Of a DNA stretch of 64,000 nt, positions 36,845 to 47,087 are shown piece by piece. The stretch comes from Stenotrophomonas bentonitica (GTDB lineage Bacteria; Pseudomonadota; Gammaproteobacteria; Xanthomonadales; Xanthomonadaceae). Numbering within the stretch: position 1 is the stretch's first letter; every line of letters begins with the position of its first letter. The translations under genes and the position numbers were made by a program. The stretch is from NCBI RefSeq assembly GCF_002887735.1, contig NZ_PKQP01000003.1, positions 310,001 to 374,000 on the forward strand, given 5' to 3'. The notes beneath the pieces are model-generated. The model worked only from the letters and a program-made list of their open reading frames with translations, had not been told where the DNA came from and searched no databases.

Positions 36845-39583
36845 TCAGTGCGTTGCAGGATCGGGCGCCTGCGGCACCTGCACGTCCTGCACGTCCTGCA
36901 CGGGCAGGGTCACCACCATCACCGTGGAATCGTCCGGGTCCAGTCGCGTCTTGAAGCCCAGGCTCTGGCACATCGCCAGCATGGTGCTGTTTTCGCGCAG
37001 CACCTGGCCTTCAATGATGTTCAGGCCGAGCCACTGGGCGTACTCGATCATGATCGCCATCAGCCGCCAGCCGATGCCATGGCCCTTGAGGTCGGAGCGG
37101 ATCAGGATGCCGTACTCGCCACGATCATAGTCCGCATCGGCGTGCAGCCGCACCGCGCCGAGCATGTCGCCGCTGCGCGGGTCGATGGCGACCAGGGCGA
37201 TGGAGCGCGCGTAGTCGAGCTGGGTCAGGCGTGCGATGAACTCGTGGCTGAAATGCTTCACCGACTGGAAGAAGCGCAGGCGCAGGTCGTCGTCGGTCAC
37301 GCGGGCGAAGAACGCGCGGAACAGCGCGTCATCCTCGGGGCGGACCGGACGTACGAACGCCGGCGCGCCGTCGGACAGGGTGATGGTGCGCTCCCACTCC
37401 TTCGGGTAGGGGAACACCGCGAAGCGCGGATGACCGCGGCCCTTGTGCAGTTTGCGCGAGGGTTCGATCGCCACGCGCGCATCGAGTGCGATCACGCCGT
37501 CGCGGTCAGCCAGCAGCGGATTGATGTCGAGCGTGCGGATCTCGGGGATGTCGGCGGCGAGCTGCGCGAGCTTGACCAGGATCAGCGCGACTGCACGTTC
37601 GTCGGCGGCCGGGACATCGCGGTACGCCTTGAGGATGCGTGAGACCCGCGTGCGGCCGATCAGTTCATGCGACAGGCGCAGGTCCAGCGGCGGCAGGGCG
37701 ATCGCCTTGTCGTCGATCACTTCGACCGCGGTGCCGCCGCGACCGAACACGATCACCGGGCCGAACGTCGGGTCATCGGCGATGCCGGCAATCAGCTCGC
37801 GGGCCTTGGGCCGCACGATGGTCGGCTGCACCAGCACGCCATCGATGCGCGCATCGGGTCGCTTCTCGTGCGCGCGCGCGATGATCGAGGTGGCCGCCGC
37901 ATGCACCGACTGCAGGGTGCTGAGGTTCAAGCGCACCCCGTCCACATCGGATTTGTGCGGAATATCGGCCGAGAACACCTTGATCGCGACCGTGGCGCCC
38001 TGCTCCAGCAGCGGCTGGGCCAGGTCCATCGCCTCGTGCGCATCCCGCGCCTGCATCACCGGTGCGGACGGAATGCCATAGGCGCTCAGCAGCTGGTGGG
38101 TAGCGATCGGGTCCAACCACTGCTGGCCGGCGGCAAGCGCAGCCTCCACCAGCGCGCGGGCGCCGGCGGTATCGACCACGAAATCCTCGGGCAGGCTGGG
38201 CGGGGTTTCCATCAACGCGGCCTGCGCGTCACGGTAGCGCACCAGATGCTGGAAGCCGCGCACGGCCTCGGCTTCGGTCGGGTAGGTCGGCACACGTGCG
38301 GCATTGAGCGTGGCGGTGGCGCGGTCATCGTTGCCCAGCCACACCGCGAACACCGGCTTGTCGCGGTGATGGCGCGGGCGCAGGCCCAGCGTACGGGTCA
38401 GCGCCTGCGCGGCATCGGCCGAGGAGGTGAACGCGGTCGGCACGTTGACCACCAGGACCGCGTCGTTCTCGGTATCGGACATCAGCGCTTCGATCGCCGC
38501 AGCGTAGCGGTCGCCGTCGGCATCGACCACGATGTCGACCGGATTGCTGCGCGACCAGCCCTGCGGCAGCACCGCATCGAGCTGGGCAACAGTGGCCGGC
38601 GACAGCTCGGCCAGGCTGCCGCGCAGGGCCAGCAGCTGATCCACCGCCAGCCGCCCTACCCCGCCGCCGTTGCTCAGGATCGCCAGCCGGCGCCCGGGGA
38701 AGGTGCCGAGCCGGCCCAGCGTTTCGGCCGCGGTGAACAGTTCGTCCAGCGCGCTGACGCGCAGCAGGCCGGCGCGGTTGAACGCCGCGCCATACACCGC
38801 ATCGGCACTGGCCAGCGCCTGTACGTGGGTATCGGCATCGGGATTGATGCGGATATGACGGCCGGACTTGACCACCACCACCGGCTTGGCACGCGCCGCG
38901 GCGCGCGCGGCCGACATGAACTTGCGCGCGTCACGGATGTGCTCGACGTAGAGCAGGATCGCGCGGGTGCGGTAATCGGTGGCGAAGTAGTCGAGCAGAT
39001 CGCCGAAGTCGACATCGAGGGTGTCACCCAGCGAGACCACGGCGGAAAAACCGACCGAGCGTGCCACGCCCCACTCCACCAGGGCCGCGGCGATCGCGCT
39101 GGATTCGGAGATCAGGGCCAGATCGCCGGCCTGCGGGAAATGCGCGGTGATGCTGGCGTTCAAGCGCGCGTGCGGGGCGATCACGCCCAGGCAGTGCGGA
39201 CCGAGTATGCGCAGGCCCTTGGGCCGTGCCGCCGCTTCCACCTGTGCGGCCAGCGAGCCCGGGCCTTCGCCCAGGTTGGCAGTGAGGATAATCGCCGCGC
39301 TGACGCCGCGCTCGGCGGCGGTGGCCACCACCTGCGGCACGATGCTGGCCGGGGCGGTGATCACCACCAGCTCGGGCACCCAATCCAGGTCCTTGAGCCG
39401 CTTCACGGTGCGGATGCCGTCGATCTCGCTGTACCGTGGGTTGATCCAGGCGACCTTGCCGGGGAAGCCGGTGCCGCGCAGGTTGCGCATCACCGCCCGG
39501 CCGGCGGAACGTTCACGCGGGCTGCCGCCGATCACGGCGACCGACTGCGGGCGGAAGACGGCTTGCAGGTGGTAGGTGCTCAT
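36845..39583 (-). CDS. Pat/YfiQ-type protein lysine acetyltransferase (acyl-CoA synthetase-like + GNAT)
   Basis: 912-residue, multi-domain protein: a CoA-binding Rossmann domain (about residues 8-130; SVAVIGGSPRERSAGR), a succinyl-CoA ligase-like domain (about 150-460), an ATP-grasp domain (about 480-700) and a C-terminal GNAT acetyltransferase (about 740-890; acetyl-CoA motif LKGHGIGWRLM). This is the layout of E. coli PatZ/YfiQ and Salmonella Pat, which acetylate acetyl-CoA synthetase and other proteins. His253 aligns with the phospho-His of NDP-forming acyl-CoA synthetases, but the flanking TG is VQ here, so synthetase activity is doubtful. The C-terminus contains a 9-bp repeat encoding VQD-VQD-VQ. 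It is 53 bases downstream of mgtE's stop. Confidence 0.9.
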   Translation of the reverse strand: MSTYHLQAVFRPQSVAVIGGSPRERSAGRAVMRNLRGTGFPGKVAWINPRYSEIDGIRTVKRLKDLDWVPELVVITAPASIVPQVVATAAERGVSAAIILTANLGEGPGSLAAQVEAAARPKGLRILGPHCLGVIAPHARLNASITAHFPQAGDLALISESSAIAAALVEWGVARSVGFSAVVSLGDTLDVDFGDLLDYFATDYRTRAILLYVEHIRDARKFMSAARAAARAKPVVVVKSGRHIRINPDADTHVQALASADAVYGAAFNRAGLLRVSALDELFTAAETLGRLGTFPGRRLAILSNGGGVGRLAVDQLLALRGSLAELSPATVAQLDAVLPQGWSRSNPVDIVVDADGDRYAAAIEALMSDTENDAVLVVNVPTAFTSSADAAQALTRTLGLRPRHHRDKPVFAVWLGNDDRATATLNAARVPTYPTEAEAVRGFQHLVRYRDAQAALMETPPSLPEDFVVDTAGARALVEAALAAGQQWLDPIATHQLLSAYGIPSAPVMQARDAHEAMDLAQPLLEQGATVAIKVFSADIPHKSDVDGVRLNLSTLQSVHAAATSIIARAHEKRPDARIDGVLVQPTIVRPKARELIAGIADDPTFGPVIVFGRGGTAVEVIDDKAIALPPLDLRLSHELIGRTRVSRILKAYRDVPAADERAVALILVKLAQLAADIPEIRTLDINPLLADRDGVIALDARVAIEPSRKLHKGRGHPRFAVFPYPKEWERTITLSDGAPAFVRPVRPEDDALFRAFFARVTDDDLRLRFFQSVKHFSHEFIARLTQLDYARSIALVAIDPRSGDMLGAVRLHADADYDRGEYGILIRSDLKGHGIGWRLMAIMIEYAQWLGLNIIEGQVLRENSTMLAMCQSLGFKTRLDPDDSTVMVVTLPVQDVQDVQVPQAPDPATH

Positions 39584-39595
39584 GCGACCAGACAG

Positions 39596-39638
39596 TAACA
39601 GGGACGGGGGTGGTTATTAACCACCCCCGTCCCTGTTA
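39596..39638. terminator. 43-base perfect inverted repeat between the acetyltransferase and mgtE
   Basis: Arms of 21 bases (TAACAGGGACGGGGGTGGTTA and its complement) separated by one T. The right arm includes the mgtE stop (TAA on minus, 39636-39638). Such a stable hairpin probably acts as a terminator or mRNA stabiliser for mgtE. There is no adjacent T-run. Confidence 0.7.
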
Positions 39639-41006
39639 AAGCAGGGTGCCGCGCAGGATCATCGCGGCGATGCTGAAGTAGATGACCAGGCCGGTGACGT
39701 CCACCAGCGTGGCCACGAACGGGGCCGAGGCGCTGGCCGGGTCGAAGCCCAGGCGCTTGAGGATGAAGGGCAGCATCGAGCCGGACAGCGAGCCGAAGGT
39801 GACGATGCCGACCAGTGCTGCGCCGATGGTCAGGGCCAGCAGCTGCCAATGGTCGCCGTAGTCGTGCAGGCCCAGCAGCTGCCAGGAGACGATGCGGATG
39901 ATCGCCAGCACGCCCAGGATCGCGCCCAGGGTGATGCCGGTCGGCACCTCGCGCAGGGCCACCTTCCACCAGTCGCGCAGGCGCAGCTCGCGCAGGGCCA
40001 GGCTGCGGATCAGCAGCGAGGTCGCCTGCGAGCCGGAGTTGCCGCCCGAGCTCATGATCAGCGGAATGAACAGCGTCAGCACCACCGCGCGCGCCAGCTC
40101 GTCTTCGTAGTGCTGCATCGCGCTGGCGGTCAGCATCTCGCCCAGGAACAGCACGCTCAGCCAGCCGGCACGCTTGCGCAGCATCTCGAAGAAGCCGATC
40201 TGCATGTACGGTTTTTCCAGTGCTTCCATGCCGCCGAACTTGTGCACGTCCTCGGTGGATTCTTCGATCAGGGCATCGAGGATGTCGTCCACCGTGACGA
40301 TGCCCAGCACATGGTGCTGCGCATCCACCACCGGGATCGCGAGCAGGTCGTGGCGGCGGATCAGCTGCGCGACTTCTTCCTGGTCCAGCTGCACATCCAC
40401 CGTCACCGGCGGATTGACCTGGGCGACGTCGAGGATGGGCTCCTCGGGCAGCCCGGTGATCAACCGGCGCATGGTGACGACCTGCACCAGCGCACGGGTA
40501 TGCGGGTCCAGCACGTAGATCGCGTAGACGGTCTCGCGGGTGCGCTCCACCTCGCGGATGTGCTGCAGGGTGCGGCCCACCGTCCAGTCCGAGGGCACGC
40601 TGACGAACTCGGTGGTCATCAGGGCGCCGGCGGTGTGGGCCGGGTAGCTGAGCAGCTGCTGGATCGCCTTGCGGGCCTCGGGGCTGAGCAGCGGGATCAG
40701 GCGCGCGCGCTCGTCCTCGTCCAGCTCGTGGACGATGTCGGTGGCGCGGTCATCGGCCATCAGGCCGAGCAGGGCGGCGGCGCGGGCGACCGGCATGGCC
40801 GCCACCAGATCGCCACCGCGGTTGAGCTCGGGCTGCTCGAGCATCTTCACCGCGCGCGGCAACGGCAGCGCGGCCAGCGTATCGGCGGCGCGCGACAGGC
40901 TCAGCGTGTTGAGGAATTCCACCGCATCGGCGGTGTTGAAATTATCGAGGGGTGCGCTCAAGGAGGCGGCATCGGCCACCGGGCGCAGCAGGTCTTTCTG
41001 GTTCAT
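39636..41006 (-). CDS. mgtE: Magnesium transporter MgtE
   Basis: 456-residue Mg2+ channel. The N-domain helical bundle (about 20-130) includes MPVARAAALLGLMADDRATDIVHELDEDER, followed by two CBS domains (about 135-255; MTTEFVSVPSDWTVG... and LLAIPVVDAQHHVLGIVTVDDIL). The pore domain (about 280-456) has SSGGNSGSQATSLLIRSLAL, the MgtE selectivity signature, and PxxxT-like VPTGITLGAILG. I use ATG 41006 (MNQKDLL), preceded by AGGCGAATACG; an upstream in-frame ATG at 41030 lacks a ribosome-binding site. Its stop lies in a large inverted repeat. Confidence 0.93.
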   Translation of the reverse strand: MNQKDLLRPVADAASLSAPLDNFNTADAVEFLNTLSLSRAADTLAALPLPRAVKMLEQPELNRGGDLVAAMPVARAAALLGLMADDRATDIVHELDEDERARLIPLLSPEARKAIQQLLSYPAHTAGALMTTEFVSVPSDWTVGRTLQHIREVERTRETVYAIYVLDPHTRALVQVVTMRRLITGLPEEPILDVAQVNPPVTVDVQLDQEEVAQLIRRHDLLAIPVVDAQHHVLGIVTVDDILDALIEESTEDVHKFGGMEALEKPYMQIGFFEMLRKRAGWLSVLFLGEMLTASAMQHYEDELARAVVLTLFIPLIMSSGGNSGSQATSLLIRSLALRELRLRDWWKVALREVPTGITLGAILGVLAIIRIVSWQLLGLHDYGDHWQLLALTIGAALVGIVTFGSLSGSMLPFILKRLGFDPASASAPFVATLVDVTGLVIYFSIAAMILRGTLL

Positions 41007-41351
41007 CGTATTCGCCTGTGGGTATCGCATTGCGCGACGCCAACGCTGGCGAACCGACCCGTGTCAGGCGGTCGCCATCGCTGGCGTCGAGCAAGGTCGA
41101 CTTCTACTGTCGCTGGACATGGGTTGGGGACTCCGGATGGGTTTACTGCCGACGGCGGACGCCAGCAGCGGCGGGCAGTCTGGACCCGGGTGTGACGCAG
41201 GTCAACCCTTGGGGAGCGCGCCGTTCGGGTAACAGTGGCCTTCGGCCGGCATCGCGGCCGCATAATGGCGTGTGGCCCCGGCCACGGGCCCCGGCTGCCC
41301 CGGGGAGGCTTTCCACCCGCACGGCACACGATCCCATGAGCAGGTTCTCCC
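41007..41351. other. Intergenic region between divergent mgtE and kef-type genes
   Basis: About 345 bases without a supported gene. It holds two similar short dyads (CGCCAacgcTGGCG at 41038-41051 and CGCCATcgcTGGCG at about 41073-41086) and a CATAAT at 41261-41266 that could be a weak -10 for the Kef-type gene, although no -35 is convincing. It is not an M-box or other Mg2+ riboswitch that I can recognise. Confidence 0.5.
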
Positions 41352-43157
41352 ATGCATAGCGGCGCGCTCGAGCTGGCCCTGGTGCTGCTGCTGGCCGCGG
41401 TGATCGCGGTGCCGGTGTTCAAGAAGCTCGGCCTGGGCGCGGTGCTCGGCTACCTCGCCGCCGGCGTGGTGCTCGGCCCCGATGGGCTGGGCTTCGTGCA
41501 GGACGCCGACCGCATCCTCAGCGCCGCCGAGATCGGCGTGGTGATGCTGCTGTTCGTGATCGGCCTGGAGTTGTCCCCCGCCCGCCTGAAGGTGATGCGC
41601 CGCTCGGTGTTCGGGGCCGGCGCGCTGCAGGTGGCGCTCAGCGCCCTCGTGCTCGGCAGCCTGCTGATGCTCGATCATTTCCAGTGGAAGAGTGCGTTGA
41701 TCGTCGGCATCGCGCTGGCGCTGTCCTCCACGGCGGTCGGCCTGCAGCTGCTGTCCGAGCACAAGGCGATCAACAGCGATTACGGGCGGCTCGGGTTTGC
41801 GATCCTGCTGTTCCAGGATCTGATCGCGATCCCGTTGCTGGCCGCGATTCCGCTGCTCGGCGGTGCGCGCAACGACACCCTGCAGTGGAACGACGTGGCG
41901 ATCGCGATCGGCGCGCTGGCCGTGGTGATCCTGTGCGGCCGGCCGGTGCTGCGCCGGTTGTTCAACATCATCGCGCGTACACGCAGCCCCGAAGTATTCA
42001 CCGCCACTGCGCTGCTGGTGGTGCTGGGCACCGCGTGGTTCATGCAGGAGGCCGGCCTGAGCCCCAGCCTCGGCGCGTTCCTGGCCGGCGTGCTGTTGTC
42101 CGATTCGGAATTCCGGCACGAACTGGAATCGCAGATCGAGCCGTTCAAGGGCCTGCTGCTCGGCCTGTTCTTCATCGCGGTGGGCATGGGCATCGACCTG
42201 GACCGCATCATCGCCGAGCCGATGATGATCGCCGCCGGCGTGGCGATCCTGCTGGTGGTGAAGTTCGGCCTGCTGTTCGGGATCGGCAAGCTGGCCAAGC
42301 TGCGTACCCGCCATGCGGTACTGCTGGGCAGCGTGCTGTGGCTGGGCGGCGAGTTCGCCTTCGTGGTGTTCAACGAGGCGCAGCGCGCGCATCTGCTGGG
42401 CAGCGCCAACCATGATCGGCTGGTGGCGATCGTGGGTCTGTCGATGGCGATCACACCGCTGCTGATGATCGTCCTGATCCGCCTGCTGGGTCGCGACGAG
42501 GGACCCAAGGCCCCCGTCCAGCCTGCTGACAAGGTCGACATCAACGATGTACAGCCGCAAGTGATGATCGCCGGCATGGGCCGCTTCGGCCAGGTGGTGG
42601 CGCGCCTGCTGACCGCGCAGAAGATTCCCTTCGTGGCGCTGGAGTCGAACCCGGACACGGTCTCGGACCTGCGCCGGTTCGGCAACAAACTCTATTACGG
42701 CGACCCGACCCGACCGGAGATGCTGCGCGCCGCAGGTGGCGAACACATCCGCGTGTACGTGGTCACGCTGGATGATCCGGACGCCAACATGCGGGCCACG
42801 CGGCTGATCCGGCGCATGTATCCGGATGCGGTGGTGCTGGTGCGCGCACGCAACCGCCAGCATGCGTGGCGGCTGATGGACATGTCCGCCGAGCCGTTCC
42901 GCGAGGTGTTCGGCACCAGCCTGGAACTGAGCGAACGGATGCTGATCGCGCTGGGCATGTCGGTGGAGACCGCACGCAGCCATGTGCAGCGCTTCCGCGA
43001 GCACGACGAAAAACTCCTGCGCGATCAGTACCTGGTCTACGACGACGAAGCGGCGGTGATCCAGACCTCGCGCGATGCGCGTGCGGACCTGATGCATCTG
43101 TTCGAGGCGGATGCGGAGAGTGATGGGAAGGGCGCGGACGACCGTCCGCAGCATTGA
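41352..43157 (+). CDS. Monovalent cation:proton antiporter with TrkA-N domain (KefB/KefC-type)
   Basis: 601-residue CPA2 family transporter. Twelve to thirteen hydrophobic segments span about residues 5-380. Inside them is the CPA2 stretch QDLIAIPLLAAIP (about 156-168). A RCK/TrkA-N domain follows, starting VMIAGMGRFGQVVARLL (about residue 397), with acidic motif ALESNPDTV. Kef proteins are gated by glutathione; the pocket cannot be judged here, and no kefF/kefG ancillary gene is adjacent. Some homologues in Xanthomonadaceae act simply as K+/H+ antiporters. The ATG at 41352 has a modest ribosome-binding site (CAGGTTCTCCC). Confidence 0.9.
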   Translation: MHSGALELALVLLLAAVIAVPVFKKLGLGAVLGYLAAGVVLGPDGLGFVQDADRILSAAEIGVVMLLFVIGLELSPARLKVMRRSVFGAGALQVALSALVLGSLLMLDHFQWKSALIVGIALALSSTAVGLQLLSEHKAINSDYGRLGFAILLFQDLIAIPLLAAIPLLGGARNDTLQWNDVAIAIGALAVVILCGRPVLRRLFNIIARTRSPEVFTATALLVVLGTAWFMQEAGLSPSLGAFLAGVLLSDSEFRHELESQIEPFKGLLLGLFFIAVGMGIDLDRIIAEPMMIAAGVAILLVVKFGLLFGIGKLAKLRTRHAVLLGSVLWLGGEFAFVVFNEAQRAHLLGSANHDRLVAIVGLSMAITPLLMIVLIRLLGRDEGPKAPVQPADKVDINDVQPQVMIAGMGRFGQVVARLLTAQKIPFVALESNPDTVSDLRRFGNKLYYGDPTRPEMLRAAGGEHIRVYVVTLDDPDANMRATRLIRRMYPDAVVLVRARNRQHAWRLMDMSAEPFREVFGTSLELSERMLIALGMSVETARSHVQRFREHDEKLLRDQYLVYDDEAAVIQTSRDARADLMHLFEADAESDGKGADDRPQH

Positions 43158-43195
43158 TGAACCTGCGGATGCACCGTCGCGTGCATCATTGATCC

Positions 43196-43220
43196 GCTGC
43201 CGGCCAGCGGCCGGCACTAC
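43196..43220. repeat. Single REP-like palindrome
   Basis: TGCCGGCC agc GGCCGGCA followed by CTAC, between the convergent Kef-type and ankyrin genes. It has the same core as the elements at 8.1 and 32.8 kb. Confidence 0.7.
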
Positions 43221-43231
43221 CCGCCGCGGAG

Positions 43232-46200
43232 TCAGCCGTTATCGCGCAGGAACCGGGCCATCGAGGAGACGCCCGGCACCAGCGGTTCGAATTCGCCAGC
43301 GACGTCGATGAAGCCGCGCATCACCGCGATCTCGCGCGGGCTGCGGTTGAGCGCGTCGCGTACATCCGGATCGGCACCGGCACGCAGCAGGCGCTGCACC
43401 AGCAGCGGCAGGCCGTGCAGCGCCGCCAGATGCAGTGGACCGAAGCCGCGCGGATCACGCACGTCCAGCGAGACCTCTTCGTCCAGCAGACGCTCCACCG
43501 CAGCGAGCACGATCTGCTCGTCGCAGGCGGTGCCCGGCTCGGCGCGTGCGCCGAGCAGCAGCAGCAACGGCGTGACCGAGCCGGCGGCGGCCTGGTCCGG
43601 TTCGGCACCGGCCAGCAGCAGGGTGTCGAGCAGGGCGAGCAGACGCGCACGGTCCCGCGCGCTGAAGCCGTACAGCGCCGCGCAGTGCAGCGGACCCAGT
43701 TGCTGGGCATCGCCGGCGTGCACGTTGGCACCGGCGGTGAGCAGGCGCGAGACGATGTCCGGCAGGCCCAGCGCGGAGGCCAGCATCAGCACGGTGACGC
43801 CGCCCGGCAGGCGGTATTCGAGTTCGGCACCGGCATCGAGCAGCGCCGAGACGATATCCACCTGGCGCATGCTGACTGCCGCCGAAAGCGGCGTGGCGCC
43901 ACTGGCGGCGGCATGCTGCGGGTTGGCACCGCGGGTCAGCAGCAGATCCACCACGGCCAGGTGACCGCCACCAGCGGCGCGCAGCAGCGCGGTGCAGCCC
44001 TGGGCGTCGACGGCATCGACCCCGAACCCCAGGTCGATCAGGCGACGCACGGCATCGGCATCGCCGGCCATCGCAGCGGCCGGCAGGTCACCGTCGCGCA
44101 GCGCGCGGCGCGGCAACGGCCACACCCGCCAGTCCAGCCAGTCGGCGAGGTCGCGGCGGCCGATCGACAATGCCACGCCCAGCGGGGTCTGGCCGTCGGC
44201 GGCGCGGGCTTCGGGTGAGGCGCCCTGCTGCACCAGCAGTTTGATCGAGCCTTCGCGCGCGAGCGCCGTGGCCAGATGCAGGGCGGTCATGCCATGGCTG
44301 TCGCGCGCTTCGCGGTCCACGCCCAGCGTCAGCAGGGCCTGCTGCAGGCGCAGCCAGCCCAGGCGGACGGCCAGCGAGAGCGGCGGGTCGCCCGCCGGCG
44401 ACGGCGCGAACGGGTCGGCGCCGCGTTCCAGCAGTTCGAGTGCAAGCTGCTCCAGGCCACGCGAGGCGTGGTCATGCTGGGCGCAGGCGCTCAGCAGGCG
44501 CGCCAGGCCACCGCGACCGGCCGGGGAGAGGCCGCGGCGCAGCAGCACCTGCAGGGCCGGCACCGCATCGATGCCGCGCGCCAGCAGCGCGAACATCGGG
44601 GTATCCCCGCAGGCATCGAGCACTTCCGGGGCCGCGCCATGCGCCAGCAGCCAGTCCAGCGCCTGCGGGTCCAGGGCCAGTTCGGCATCGTGCAGCAGCG
44701 CACCGAGTTCTTCGGGCGCGCACAGGCGGGCCAGGGCCGCCATGCCCTCGACGTTGCCGAAGCTCAGTGCTTCGCGCAGCAGTTCCAGTGGCGGGCGGTC
44801 CGGCAGCGACGCAGGAGCCGCATCGCTGTCACCGGACATCACCAGCCCATCGCTGACCGCCGAGGGCAGCGGATAGGACGGATCCAGCAGCGACACGATG
44901 GCCCAGCGCCCGGCACCGGCGGCGATGTCCACCGCGCGTCGGCCCTGCGGATCGGCCACGTCGGCGGCGATGCCCAGGTCGCGCAGGCGGCGCACCAGCA
45001 GCGGCGAGACGTTGTCGGCCATGCAGGCCAGCAGCACGGCGTTGCGGCCTTCGCCATCCACCGCATTGAGGTCGGGATGGTGCGGCAGCAGGTGTTCGAC
45101 CACGCCGGCCCGGCCACCACGCGCGGCCTCCAGCCACGGCGTGCGCGCCAGTGCATCGCGTGCTTCCAGGTTGGCGCCGGCGGCCAGCAGCACGTCGATG
45201 ATGTCGACATGGCCGGCCAGCGCGGCTTCGTGCAGCGCACTGCGGCGCTGGCGGTCGCGCGCATCGGCGCGGGCCTTGTGCTTGAGCAGCAGCTGCACAC
45301 CGGCCGGGTCGTCTTCTTCAGTGCCGGCCGCGGCCAGCAGCACGGGCGTGCCCTCGGCCGGCTCGGTCTTGGCCCCGCGTTCGAGCAGGAACTTGGCCAG
45401 CCGCCAGTTGCCGACCTGGCAGGCCACGGCCAGCGGCGACCAGCCGTCGTCATTGAGCGCGTCCACTTCGGCGGCGGCATCACGCAGCAGCGCGGCGACA
45501 CCGGGATCGGAACTGCGCGCCGCGTGATGCAGCGGCGTGTTGCCCTCGCTGTCCACCGCGCGCGGGTCGGCGCCATTGGCGAGCAGGGTCATCACCGCCT
45601 CGGGGCGACCGTGCCAACTGTCGCGGGTAGCAGCCAGCAGCGGGGTCATGCCACGGTGCGGGGCATTGACGCCCACGCCGCGCGCGATCAGTTCGCGCAG
45701 CAGGCGCAGGTCGGGCAGCACCGCGGCCAGCACGGCCAGGCTGCGCTGGTCGCGCCAGGCTGGATCGGGCAGCCCGTGCGGGTCGGCGCCGGCCTGCAGC
45801 AACTGCAGGGCACGGTCGACCCGGCCGCTGCGCGCCGCGTCATACAGCGCCGGCTGCTGTTCGTGCAGGCTGATCGATTCCAGCGGTTTGGGCTCGGCGT
45901 ACGCGTCGGCGAACAGATCATCGCGGTCACCGCGGGTCTCGGCCGGTACCGGTGCGCTCAGGGTCGATGCGGGGGCAATCGCCTGCAGCAGCACGTGCGC
46001 CAGCGGGGACAGCAGTACCACTGCAGCGGCGATCGGCCAGTGCAGCGCCGCCGAAACCAGGCCCGGCCACGCCGGCAGCACCACCAGCGCGCACACCAGC
46101 ACCACCAGCGCAGCAACGGCCAGCCCGCGCCAGGCGGTCAGGTCGCGTCCGGCCAGGGTCTGCCAGTGACGGGCCAGGCTGCCTTCGCTGCGTTCCACGT

Positions 46201-46567
46201 CATTCCACAGCGGCCAGGTCCGCCAGACCCCGAGCAGCGCGGCGCTGACTGCCACGCTCACGCCGAGCACGGCGGCCAGGCTGCCGCTGTCGTGCAGGGC
46301 ACTCAGCGGCCAGGCCACCAGCAGGGTCAGCAGCAGCGGGCCCAGCCCCCACAGCGCCAGCAGCGCAGGCGCATCCTGACGGACCACCTGCGGCAGCGGC
46401 TGCAGCGAGCGGGTGCGGCGCCACCACGAGACCGCCAGCGCGAACGCCGGCTGGGCCAATGCGGCGCACACGGCACCGGGCACGCCGCCGATGGCCGCAG
46501 CCAGGGCCAGCAGCGCACCGAGGGCGGCAGCAGATGCGACGGCGCGGGGGCGTTGGGATTCAATCAT
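43232..46567 (-). CDS. Giant ankyrin-repeat membrane protein
   Basis: 1111-residue protein. The N-terminal 220 residues hold six to seven hydrophobic segments (about 9-30, 34-51, 72-96, 104-125, 150-175, 185-205), followed by a linker (205-240). The remainder is about twenty ankyrin-like repeats from about residue 240 to the end. They show [45 protein letters not shown] and [11 protein letters not shown] cores with helix-turn-helix ends such as [15 protein letters not shown]. This is a long cytoplasmic or periplasmic solenoid on a membrane anchor, suited to protein binding. Partners are unknown. Its start overlaps the ycgL stop by 8 bases, so it is translated from the same mRNA. Confidence 0.88.
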   Translation of the reverse strand: MIESQRPRAVASAAALGALLALAAAIGGVPGAVCAALAQPAFALAVSWWRRTRSLQPLPQVVRQDAPALLALWGLGPLLLTLLVAWPLSALHDSGSLAAVLGVSVAVSAALLGVWRTWPLWNDVERSEGSLARHWQTLAGRDLTAWRGLAVAALVVLVCALVVLPAWPGLVSAALHWPIAAAVVLLSPLAHVLLQAIAPASTLSAPVPAETRGDRDDLFADAYAEPKPLESISLHEQQPALYDAARSGRVDRALQLLQAGADPHGLPDPAWRDQRSLAVLAAVLPDLRLLRELIARGVGVNAPHRGMTPLLAATRDSWHGRPEAVMTLLANGADPRAVDSEGNTPLHHAARSSDPGVAALLRDAAAEVDALNDDGWSPLAVACQVGNWRLAKFLLERGAKTEPAEGTPVLLAAAGTEEDDPAGVQLLLKHKARADARDRQRRSALHEAALAGHVDIIDVLLAAGANLEARDALARTPWLEAARGGRAGVVEHLLPHHPDLNAVDGEGRNAVLLACMADNVSPLLVRRLRDLGIAADVADPQGRRAVDIAAGAGRWAIVSLLDPSYPLPSAVSDGLVMSGDSDAAPASLPDRPPLELLREALSFGNVEGMAALARLCAPEELGALLHDAELALDPQALDWLLAHGAAPEVLDACGDTPMFALLARGIDAVPALQVLLRRGLSPAGRGGLARLLSACAQHDHASRGLEQLALELLERGADPFAPSPAGDPPLSLAVRLGWLRLQQALLTLGVDREARDSHGMTALHLATALAREGSIKLLVQQGASPEARAADGQTPLGVALSIGRRDLADWLDWRVWPLPRRALRDGDLPAAAMAGDADAVRRLIDLGFGVDAVDAQGCTALLRAAGGGHLAVVDLLLTRGANPQHAAASGATPLSAAVSMRQVDIVSALLDAGAELEYRLPGGVTVLMLASALGLPDIVSRLLTAGANVHAGDAQQLGPLHCAALYGFSARDRARLLALLDTLLLAGAEPDQAAAGSVTPLLLLLGARAEPGTACDEQIVLAAVERLLDEEVSLDVRDPRGFGPLHLAALHGLPLLVQRLLRAGADPDVRDALNRSPREIAVMRGFIDVAGEFEPLVPGVSSMARFLRDNG

Positions 46568-46826
46568 TGCGTCGCGGGAACCTGACCGGCGCCAACGGAG
46601 GCGGCGGCAACTGCAGATGGAATCCACGCTTGGTCAGGTTCTGGCGCACTTGTGCGGCATCGACCTGGGCGAGGCGACGGTCGGGAGTCAGGGCCACTTC
46701 GAGAACGAACTGGAACGGCGCCAGCGAGGCCTTTACCGCGTCAGGGATGACCGAGAAGTCATCACGAACGGCGAGATAGACGAAGCTGTCCTGCTTGCGT
46801 TGGCTTTTATAGACGTAGGCTTGCAT
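46560..46826 (-). CDS. ycgL: YcgL domain protein (UPF0745)
   Basis: 88-residue cytosolic protein of the YcgL family. The conserved N-terminus [22 protein letters not shown] (residues 3-24) and the central segment [40 protein letters not shown] match. E. coli YcgL has no firm biochemical role. ATG 46826 starts the conserved sequence; a 19-residue upstream extension lacks family resemblance. It is the first gene of a two-gene unit with the ankyrin protein, overlapping by 8 bases. Confidence 0.85.
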   Translation of the reverse strand: MQAYVYKSQRKQDSFVYLAVRDDFSVIPDAVKASLAPFQFVLEVALTPDRRLAQVDAAQVRQNLTKRGFHLQLPPPPLAPVRFPRRND

Positions 46827-47051
46827 GCCGCAGGGCGTTGCCCAGGGTAGTGAATGACAATGATTGTGGAGGAAAGCCGGCACAGGTGAAAGCCACGTGC
46901 ACTGTCTACCGTCGGTTTTCCGTCACGCGACAGCATCAGGTTCATCAATGTCGTGATGTCGTTCAGCTGGGCGCCGCTGCAGTCTGCCGATGCCGCTGTG
47001 ATGAATGCGTCGCTGCGGCGATGCCGCCGGTACCTGCGTTGGCCGCTGCAT

Positions 47052-47081
47052 GGACCACCGCCCCGGCAGGGACGGTGGTCC
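47052..47081. terminator. Hairpin downstream of the small exported protein gene
   Basis: GGACCACCG and CGGTGGTCC (9-bp perfect arms, 12-base loop) lie just after the stop of the minus-strand gene at 47088. There is no T-run, so termination is only suggested. Confidence 0.4.
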
Positions 47082-47087
47082 GGGGGC

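Noticed and set aside
41007-41351. Mg2+ riboswitch (M-box-like) before mgtE
   Set aside because: No conserved M-box pattern is recognisable, and the two dyads are too short and simple.
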